Position numbers and translations under genes: made by a program. From Thinopyrum elongatum (lineage: Eukaryota; Streptophyta; Magnoliopsida; Poales; Poaceae): a stretch of 64,000 bases of DNA. Within the stretch, counting starts at the first letter, position 1; each line of letters begins with the position of its first letter. The stretch covers positions 201,978,086 through 202,042,085 of the forward strand of contig CM022302.1 in assembly GCA_011799875.1 (NCBI GenBank), given 5' to 3'. This document shows positions 56,122 through 64,000 of the stretch, in pieces. The notes under the pieces are model-generated. The model ran no database searches. It was not told the origin of the DNA and saw only the letters and a list, made by a program, of their open reading frames with translations.

Positions 56122-59100
56122 TGTGACGCCCCCGGTTCAATCGTACACTAATCATACACGCAAACGTGTACGATCAAACCCAGGGACTCACGGGAAGATA
56201 TCACAACACAACTCTAAACACAAATAAACGGAGGTCCACAATATTACAGACCAGGGATCCGAAGATCCGAATACATGAGTCAGTCATACAAATAATATCT
56301 GGGTACAGACATAGTTAGACAAGTTCTGCCTTAAGAAGGCTAGCACAAACAGCGACACTAGATCGAAAGGCGTTGGCCTCCTGCCTGGGAGCCTCCGATC
56401 CTACTCCTGGTCAGATGGCTCGATCCAGTAGTACGTGCCCTCTGGACCCGCCTGGTAGTAGGCTCCGGTAGTGGCGTCTGGCTCCTGGACTCCATCGTCT
56501 GGTGTATCATCAAGGTGGGGTATATGGGGGAAAAGAGAAATTAAAGCAACCGTGAGTACTCATCCGAAGTACTCAGCAAGCAAGGATCTATACTACATAT
56601 GCAACATTATCAAATGGAGAAAAGGCTGTATATGTGGACTGGGCTGCAGAAATGCCAGAATAGAGAGAAAGGCCTAGTCCTATCGAAGACTAGCATCTTC
56701 AAACATCTTCTCAAAGCCATCATCTTGCAGCAGTAGAAGAGAGTAGAATAGCATTTTATTTAACAAACATGTTGAAGTACAGCTCAAAGATCCTTCCTCG
56801 ACTCCCAGCGAGAAAGTAATCCCGAAGCTTCAATTAAGTAACAAGTATCTAGTTTAAGTAGTAGATCGGGATACACAAACTGAGCGTCCTTTACCGTAGG
56901 ACCGGCTATCGATAGAAGATTCATCCCTGCAGGGGTGCACTACTGTTACCCAACACGCTCGATCAACTCTGGCCGGACATACTTGCTGGGTAATGCCCGT
57001 CCTCGGAAGATCAACACGAAGCAGCGCTCTACCTACGCTCAGCAGAGAGGTCAGCACGCCGGACTAACCTATGCACCCAGGGGTCTCGGGCCATCGCCCT
57101 GGGCACCCTGCGCGTTGCGTGGCTGGCCGGGGTGCAGGCGCGACACTGAACTCGCCAGTGAAGTATCCAGCCCAATCCCGACGATCAGCCCGCACGGTGA
57201 ATCGTGACGTCTGATAAGCTTTCGGCGAAACGTACATCGCAGAGGGCCCCATAACCATTATCCCGCGTGGTGGCAGTGCGTATAGGGCACGTCGACCCAC
57301 TCAGATCACACACCCAAATCCAATAGGCTCAATTAGTATCAAGCGGAGACAATCAGAGTCTCTGATGCTCCGCCACAATGTCACACTCGAGTGCCCTTCC
57401 GGCACACCCGAAATCATAGATCCCCAGTGGGTACCCACCAGGGTGGACCCGCCTGTGAAAGAGGTCAAGTAACCGTGTGGTCATAATCATCAGGGTGAAC
57501 GTAAGAGGTATCACCCTCGAGGTTCACACTGAGGGGTTGCACGACAGAGTCGTATCGGACATGGAGAAGGAGGAATCACCCTCGATGACCACGACCGTAC
57601 AGCTATGCTGCAGAGTATTCATCAGGAGTGCGTTACGAGGTATCACCCTCGGCACTCGATAGTTACTACGCAGAGTCGTACAACTAAGGGGGGTGTGAAG
57701 TGAGGCGTCTGTCTCTGATCGACGATCACGTTGATCGAGTCGTTGATGAACAAGCAGGGGCGGCAAAGTAAGGTGGTGGGGTCACAGATGGGTCATACCA
57801 ACCTATACTAAACAGTTTATCATAGGCAGGTAAGATAGCAATGAACAGGTTACAACAGCAGGCTATGCATCAGAATAGGAGCATACATTAACAGTAGCGA
57901 AATCTAATGCAAGCAGGAGAATAGAATGGGCGATATCTGGAATGCTCAAGGGGGGGGCTTGCCTGGTTGCTCTGGCAAGAGAGGGAGGTCGTCAACGGGC
58001 TGCTCGTCGGTAGTGTAGTCGTAACCTGGTGCAGCGTCGTCGGTCTCGGCGTCTATCGAGAGAGAAGGAGGGGGAGAGAAACAATAAATTTCACGGCAAT
58101 AATGCAAACAATATGTATGACATGCCTAAATGATATGCCGGGGTGTTCTACTGCCTAACTAAACGATTTAGTTAATTTAGGAATTTATTTGGATTTATTT
58201 AATTAAAGTTGGGCACTATTCATTTACTGAAATCGGTCTAAAAGTTCAATGTTCTTATAGCTGCGGGCATCTGACGGGAATACAGAGGGCGTATCCGGGT
58301 TTGTATCGTCGTTCTGAGCAAGTTTCATGTATAAAATATTTTCATCGGAGTTACGGATTATTTAATATGATTTTCTAAAGTTTTTATTAATTTCTGAAAT
58401 TTAATTAATTATTTAATTCAACATTATCCGAAACAGTGATTGATGACGTCAGCATGACATCATGCTGACGTCAGCAGCCACCTGACAGGGTGGGTCCCAC
58501 CTGTCATAGGCTGTTAGGTTAATTAGGTATTAACTAATTAAATTACTGTTTAATTAACACTAACTACTTAATTAAATTAACCTAATCAGGATTAATTAAC
58601 TAATTAATTAATTAATTATTTTAATTATTTATTTTAATTATTTATTTTTATTTCCATTATTTTTCCTAAAACGTTTCTGGGCCGTGGGCCCCATTCGTCA
58701 GCATCACAGGGGGTTTGGGCCCCACTGGGCAGTGGCCCAGGGGGGGTTCACAGGCGTGCGGGCGCGGCGCAGGCGCAGCCCGAGCGGGCGCGTCCAGGGT
58801 GCGCCCGGGCGCTGGCCACGGGCGCCGGCGAGGCGCGGCCGGACGGGTCGGTGGTGAGCGCGGGGCCACGGCGAGCGACGCGGGCGAGGTGTGGGGGCGC
58901 GCGCGCGCGCGGGTGGCCGCGGCGAGCGGAGGCAGAGGCGAGAGGACGAGCGGCAGCGGCGGCTGGAGTGGGCGCGAGCGGGGCGCGCGCAGCGCGGTCG
59001 GGCGCGAGCCGGGGCGCGGCGACGCGTGAGCATGCGCGCAGCGCGGTGAGCGGCGGCACGGGGGCGCGGTGCGCGCGGCGAGGTGCGGGAGCAGAGAGGG

Positions 59101-60160
59101 GGAGAAGAGGCCCGAGGCCTCACCGTGCTCGTAGGGACGGGGCAGCGGGAGGTCGGGGTGGTCGACGGGGACGACGGCGACGGGGAGGCAGGCCGGCGGG
59201 GAGGCGCGGGCTCCGGGCGGCGGCGAGGTCGTCGCGGGCGACGGGATCGGGGATTTGCCCCGATCCGGATCCAGTCGAGGGAGGGGGCGACCGAGCGCCA
59301 GGCGGCTGGTCGGGGAAGAGGAGAGGACGGGGCGACGTCGGTGTGGCGGCGGCGTCGGCGCTAGCCGACCGGCGCGGGAGCGGGGCGGCGTCGGCGAGAG
59401 GCGTCGGCGACGGGGCCGTTCCCGCGATCCCGATCCCGATCTGGATCGGGAGGTGGGGGCTGACGAGGGGGAGGCGGCGACGGGGCGGCGTCGGCGACGG
59501 CGTAGGCGACGGGGCGGACGGGATCGGGAGATCCCGATCCAGACGAGGGGGGGGGAGAGGAGCGAGGGGAATGGGGGTGGGTGACGCTAGGGTTCGGGCG
59601 TCCCTGGGGGTATAGGCTAGGGGGCGCGGGTGGGCCGGCCGGCTGGGCTTCGGCCCAGTTGGGCCGGAGGGGGGGGGGTCCTTCTTCTTCTTTTCTGTTT
59701 CATTTTTCTTTTATCTTTTTCTTTATTCTCCTTTCTCAGTTTAGTAAATAGTCAGGCCTCAAAATGGTTTTTGTAAAACATGAGACCTAGTTCATAAATA
59801 CTAGTGCATTATTCCCTAACACCTAAAATTAGTTTGGACAAAACATAATTCCATATTTATTTCAGATTTAATAAATGGTTATTAAATATTATCTTTATCC
59901 ACTGTTTGAGGTTGTTCGCGTCACTTATCCAATTCCAATGATGTTGGTTTCAATTTTAGAATAGCCTCTGGAATATTTGCTATATATCTGACATTTTAGC
60001 TCCTATATTGGACAACTTTCATATTTCACTTTCATTTAATTTTGAATTTGACTTAGGAGTTGAAATGCAATGTGATGCTAATGATGATTATGCACTGTTG
60101 ATCATGCTAACATGTCATTATCAAAAGTGATTACTGTTGCTAATCACCGGGGGTGCTACA
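56122..60160 (-). repeat. chromovirus 5' LTR
   Basis: 4039 bp, aligned with 46160-50241 over its full length. The length difference (43 bp) comes from one indel near 58740-58775. It carries the same AT-rich tract, GC-rich block (58680-59690) and palindrome. Its outer end is TGTAGCACCCCCGG on the minus strand. Confidence 0.92.
58444..58473. promoter_or_regulatory. palindrome of two TGACGTCA sites in the 5' LTR
   Basis: Identical to 48481-48510. In the direction of transcription it lies about 1.69 kb into the LTR, in what is probably U3. Confidence 0.7.
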
Positions 60161-60770
60161 GGTAACACTCTTGGTTTGAGACTACGTTTGCCAAAGGTTG
60201 CCACACCTAAGGTTAGGTGTGTGTTTGGTTCAAGCCACATCTTAGGCAAGCCACACTATGGTCCCACATCACATACACTCAAAAAGTGTGGCAAGATTCT
60301 CTTAGGCGTGCCAACTTGTGGCTCTCGTTTTGAAAAAATAAAAAATAGTCATTCAAACTTGTATTGTGCAGGTCTAAGTACACTAGTTATTGTTAAATCA
60401 AATGGAAAGGCGTGTTAAATACAACATGCTTAACAACAACCAAATATAGTCATTCATAGAGCTATTGTTAAAACTGGTATTTATGAAATTGAACTGCACA
60501 GTTCATACTAGCGAATATAGAACATCACATTGTGAATAACTGAAATAAACAAGGCATACTAGGAACAACCAAAGATGGTAATTGAAACTGCACATATGCT
60601 AACTACAAACAACCGAACAACCAAAAACCGCTGAAATAAACAAAGCGTAATGCAAACAACCAAATATAGCAATAAATACTGGACATATTCTCACTACAAA
60701 AGGGGTTCGAGAAAACAAATCATGGGATTCCATCGGTGAAGAGGCACGGCAAGACAACTCATGGGTTTCC
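60161..60770. other. AT-rich segment, probable intron of the captured gene
   Basis: It starts with the GGTAA duplication. 60180-60340 has GTGTTTGGTT and complementary CACACCTAAGG/TTAGGTGTG phrases that suggest a small MITE, with edges not determined. The rest is AT-rich with the repeated phrase AACAACCAAATATAG. No gene is supported. Confidence 0.4.
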
Positions 60771-61164
60771 TCACTTGTCACAGCTAGGCTCCTCCTCATG
60801 GTCGCCGTCGATGAGGTCTGACATGGCAGCTGAGGATCCCAAGCCAGCGTCGTAGAACATGTCCTTCAGAAATGAAAAAGGGGCTCCATGGCGATGAAGG
60901 CTGGAAAATTCTTCATAACGAGCTGTAGGAGATCAGCGGTAGGGCCATCGATGAGATCGACGGCTGTCGAGCCTGAGGGGTTAGGGTGGGCAACTTAACC
61001 TGTGACATAGCCCACGTCAAGCCGTCGTAGTTGACGACCTCGATGTCGTAGCCGGCGTCCGCGACCTGCCAGAATACTCTGGCCCGCTGATTGAAAGGCT
61101 CCGGCCAGTCATCGTCGTCAGCTTACTCGGCAGCCACCTCACCGACATCGGGCGAAGAGGCCAT
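60771..61164 (-). pseudogene. captured gene, first exon region (broken)
   Basis: It starts at ATG 61164 with MASSPDVGEVAAE and then a TAA stop, after which the frame continues ADDDDWPEPFNQRARVFWQVADAGYDIEVVNYDGLTWAMSQ. A shift follows, and another frame reads GSTAVDLIDGPTADLLQLVMKNFPAFIAMEPL, then a further shift to LKDMFYDAGLGSSAAMSDLIDGDHEEE and TGA at 60771. The low-complexity opening and the acidic end resemble captured host sequence in Triticeae CACTA elements. I do not recognise the parent family. It probably belongs with the exons at 45895-45469. Confidence 0.5.
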
Positions 61165-61528
61165 GGTAAACCTCTTTTGGGGCATTCGCTCCTCGAGCTC
61201 CCCGGGAAGCATACCTGGGCTTAGGGAGTGCGGGAGGGGGATGGGGATGGGGATCTGTGGGAAAGGGGGCATTTCACAGGCGTCATCTAAGAAACTCAGG
61301 GCGGCGAGGGTATGTATATCGGTGGGTAACCTGCACGGGCAGACTGGCAGAGGTTGACGATGGAGGCGGCGCGGTGGCGGTGGCGACCTAGCTGGGGTTT
61401 CGAGCGAGGGAGGGGTGGTGTGTGTGTGTGTGCGGGGGATTTGGGGTGAGCGTAGGATTTTGGGTGTCTGTGGAGGGGGTCCAATGTGGTGTTTGAGGTA
61501 ATGCCGCGGGTACTGAAAATTTTACTAG

Positions 61529-61850
61529 GCGGGAGTAAAATGGCGGGGCTACCGAAAATTTGGATCAAGGGATTGAACCAGAGCGCGCGGGGCGGGAGTA
61601 ACAAACATCACACATGGTTGAAACATAATAATCGTGTGCTATCAAACAGAATAACACTCCAGTCGAGCAGATAATTTTGAGATTGCGAGGGATGTAGGCG
61701 GGAGTAAAATGTCGGGGCTACTGAAAATTTGGATCAACTGATTGAAGCAGAGCGGGAGTAACAGACATTGCACACGGTCCACACATACTAATCGTGTGCT
61801 ATCAAACAGAAAAACCCTCTAGGCAGGTAGATATTTTTGAGATTGTTTGG
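61529..61850. repeat. two-copy 169-bp direct repeat, CACTA-like subterminal region
   Basis: Copies start at 61529 and about 61698 with GCGGGAGTAAAATG, continue CGAAAATTTGGATCAA or CTGAAAATTTGGATCAA, and both contain AATCGTGTGCTATCAAACAG and TTTTGAGATTG. They lie beyond the first exon of the captured gene. Confidence 0.7.
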
Positions 61851-62059
61851 GAGTAGATATTTTCAAGAGCAGGAGGGAAGCCTCGTGGAGCCCAATCTAC
61901 TGTGATGATGTGAGTGATAGGGGCATGAGGAGCGGCACACGGGTAGTCCTAGGGAACCATGTCTGTTGCGTACCTGATCGTAGACGGTTGCTGCGTCTGG
62001 CTCATCTGCTGTTTATTAATTTGGCGAAAAAAATGCGGGAAAGGGTCAGAACGCGAACA
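61851..62059. other. unassigned segment before the tandem array
   Basis: Mixed sequence without an ORF or recognisable repeat. The expected CACTA right terminus is not seen here. Confidence 0.3.
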
Positions 62060-64000
62060 CACTTGCATGGGGACTAAATATTTGTATGAAAAGGGTGATT
62101 TGATGTTCAAATACCCAAAGCACAACTTTGTTGTGGCACCTGTCGCACAAAGCACACGTTATTATTGCTAGCCCCCCCCCCCTCCCCCAAAGACACACAC
62201 ACACACACACTTCGTGTTGGCGGGAGGGGAATCCTAGATATGAACGCATGCCCCCAAATAGCTAGGTCTGACATCTCGCCCTACCGTAACCAAAAACCGA
62301 AAGGAGTACATCATGGTCAAACCCCCCCCCCCCTTTTGCTTCCGGTCAAATGTGGACCATGTGCGGGCCCACAGATGTGTGCTTGTGGCGTGAGACGGGT
62401 GAGACCACATACGAACCACACCTATGGGTGGCTCGATATGTGTGTGTGTGTGTGTGTTTGGTGTGATATTTAAATAACCAAATCACAAATTTGATGTGGC
62501 ACATGTGCATCACAAATTAAACGGACATCCCCGGCCCCACGGAGGTTCATCTAGTGCGAAGTAGTACTGTGCCCCCCCCCCCCCCACCCACACACACTTT
62601 GAGTCGGCGGGAGGGGGCATCTCACCATGGTGTATTGTAACACTGACCAAGAAGAATCACCACCTTGGTCATATAACCTCTCTCGTTGTTGGGTCAAAGT
62701 CATGGACGTCCACACGTGGCCCCAAAAATAGGCTAGCTTGTCACCGATAACCACGTGAGGGAGTGCCTGAAGACAACCACTACGTGCATGTGGCCCAAAC
62801 ATATGTATGAAGTGTTATGTGGTGTTTGAATATACCCAATGCACAACTTTGATGTGGCACCGTGCTTTTGGAACCGGAAAGTCCCCACACAGAGCGAGGG
62901 TTCACGACGCATATACTATATATATATAGGGATTCAAGTGTATGCATGCGCTCAAACTTAGGTCTATAATCTCACCATGATCGACGTATGACTATACGGT
63001 AACGTGAACCAAGAGAAGAAGAATCCACCCTGGCAACCTCTCTCATTGTTGGTCAAACTGATGGACGTCCACACGGGCCCACGAATATATAAGTCGTCGG
63101 TGATAACCAAGCGAGGGAGAGTGTCCAAAGACAACCAATGCATGCATGTGCCCCAAACATATGTATGGACATGCATGATGCATGCATATGTTTGAATACC
63201 AAAAGCACAACATTTTGATGTTTCGCATGCATGCGTCAAAAATCGCACAGTCCCCACACAGAGAGAGGTTCATGACGCATCGCGTGCTCGCCCCCCCCCC
63301 CCACTTAGATCTGGTGAGAGGGATTCATGCGTATACATGCGCTCAAAGTATATTATGTGATCTCACATCATGACATGCATGTACCCTACCGTATAAGACG
63401 AACCAAAATTTAATCCCCTCCTAATTATAAGTCAATTAACCTCTATCGCTGTCGGTCAAAGTGATTGACCAAGTGGGCAAACATAGATGGACGAAGCATC
63501 TCACCGATAACCCTATGAGTGAGTGCTAGAGGACAACCGCCATCGCTTGCATGTGGGCCAAACACATGTATGGAGATGTTTGGTTGTGATGTTTGAATAC
63601 CTAATATATCTGCACAACTTTGATGTGGCACCTGCCTCAGAAACCTTTAAGTCCCCCACACAAAGCGAGGTTCATGAAGCGCAGTATATGCTGCCCCCCT
63701 CCCCTCTTCGACGTGTAATATATACTCCTACCGTAACACAACCCAAAAATAATCCTCCTTGTTTGTCAAATTTACCTTTCTTGTTGTGTCATATTAGATG
63801 GACGACGACCTCGCGGGCCCATGGAGGCAAGCGTCGCAGGCGACTGAGTGACAATCATCATCTGCATGTGGCCCAAAGAGGTGTTGGTGATGTTTTTAAT
63901 ACCCAATATGCACAACTTCTTTGTGGCACCTGCCTCGGAAACCGAAAAGTCCCCACACAGAGCGAGATCGTTCATGACGTGTGTGTAGTATGTGCTGCCC
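62060..64000. repeat. diverged tandem array, period about 300-400 bp, runs off the window
   Basis: The anchor phrase GCACAACTTTGATGTGGCACC or a near form occurs at 62121, 62484, 62842, 63206, 63613 and 63911 (spacings 363, 358, 364, 407, 298). Each unit also has a C run or C-rich stretch, a TCACCGATAACC-like phrase in several units, GTCCCCACACAGAG..GAGGTTCATGACGC, and ATGTGGCCCAAACATATGTATG. Units differ by many substitutions and indels. No ORF is conserved between units. Confidence 0.8.

Larger units (their letters stand above)
46160..60160 (-). mobile_element. Tekay-type chromovirus (Ty3/Gypsy) with 4 kb LTRs
   Basis: 14,001 bp, flanked by a perfect GGTAA duplication (46155-46159 and 60161-60165). 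The LTRs are 4082 and 4039 bp and differ mainly by one indel of about 43 bp. The interior (50242-56121) has an initiator-Met primer site, an extra ORF, gag-protease, and RT-RNase H-integrase-chromodomain, all on the minus strand. The chromodomain and the sequence type place it in the Tekay/Del group. It is the youngest element in the window by LTR identity. Confidence 0.92.
44416..61850 (-). mobile_element. probable CACTA-type DNA transposon with captured exons, split by a chromovirus
   Basis: The left end at 44416 reads CACTGGTACAGCGAGC, like the CACTGGTA ends of grass CACTA elements. 44450-45180 has repeated short motifs (ACCGTATGCGAT, ACCGTGTATGATAG, TATCACACAC), and 61529-61850 has a related set (ATCGTGTGCTATCAAACAG twice), as expected for subterminal repeats at both ends. 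Captured exons lie between them on the minus strand. I could not find the matching right terminus, so the right border is approximate. No transposase is visible, so it would be non-autonomous. Confidence 0.5.

Noticed and set aside
58660..59615. Same long ORFs in the 5' LTR
   Set aside because: Same composition artefact; the frames are not conserved between the LTRs.

Overview
The window is repeat-rich grass DNA, almost certainly from a Triticeae genome (wheat, Aegilops or barley group). The case rests on large LTR retrotransposons nested inside one another, LTRs that start TGATACGTCTCC and end at AACTTGTGGGTTATCA-like or GAAGTAGCA-like ends, Stowaway MITEs starting CTCCCTCCGTC, a CACTA-like end starting CACTGGTACAG, and plant gene families (B3, SINA-type E3 ligase) present only as fragments. 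I see no prokaryotic gene and no intact host gene. Family names such as Sabrina or Fatima are not assigned because no database could be searched.

Layout, left half. 1-25054 is an old, heavily mutated Ty3/Gypsy element of the Tat lineage, read on the minus strand. Gag lies at 24093-22000, protease near 21.9-21.1 kb, RT and RNase H at 21.0-18.8 kb, a second RNase H at 4.0-3.5 kb and integrase at 3.4-2.27 kb. Its RNase H region is split at an AGTAC target duplication by a TGATACG-type element (Nest-1, 4044-18822). The 5' LTR of Nest-1 is split by a second such element (Nest-2, 9608-18258), and the 5' LTR of Nest-2 holds a solo LTR of the same family (15771-17357). A further solo LTR (19791-20453) splits the RT. 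At the far left, antisense to the pol gene, is an ORF with a B3 DNA-binding domain (412-996) beside an LTR terminus that does not match the 5' LTR.

Middle. 25055-37517 is the 3' part of a third TGATACG element, on the plus strand. It holds a 5.1 kb Copia element (25088-30219, TSD GCAAG) and a 4.0 kb solo LTR of chromovirus type (31358-35372) with a 63-bp tandem repeat. 37518-44415 is not clearly assigned. It has pyrimidine-rich and CA-rich DNA, three MITEs or MITE-like units, a 94-bp tandem repeat, a nearly perfect 344-bp tandem duplication, and a pseudogene of a SINA-like E3 ubiquitin ligase (42873-43731) with two stop codons and lost RING cysteines.

Right. From 44416 to about 61.9 kb lies a probable CACTA DNA transposon carrying captured gene exons on the minus strand (61164-60771, 45895-45719, 45633-45469; the last two read as B3-like). 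A young 14.0 kb Tekay-type chromovirus (46160-60160, TSD GGTAA, 4.0-4.1 kb LTRs) sits inside it. That element has an extra ORF before gag, a gag-protease ORF, and an RT/RNase H/integrase/chromodomain ORF. Its coding region is broken by one frameshift and carries a changed RNase H residue, while its LTRs are almost identical. From about 62.06 kb to the window end runs a diverged tandem array with a period of about 300-400 bp.

How the parts work together: they do not form a pathway. The window is a record of successive insertions. The points most worth following are the B3-type ORF antisense in the Tat element, the second B3-like fragment captured by the CACTA element, the extra pre-gag ORF of the chromovirus, and a perfect palindrome of two TGACGTCA sites in both chromovirus LTRs.
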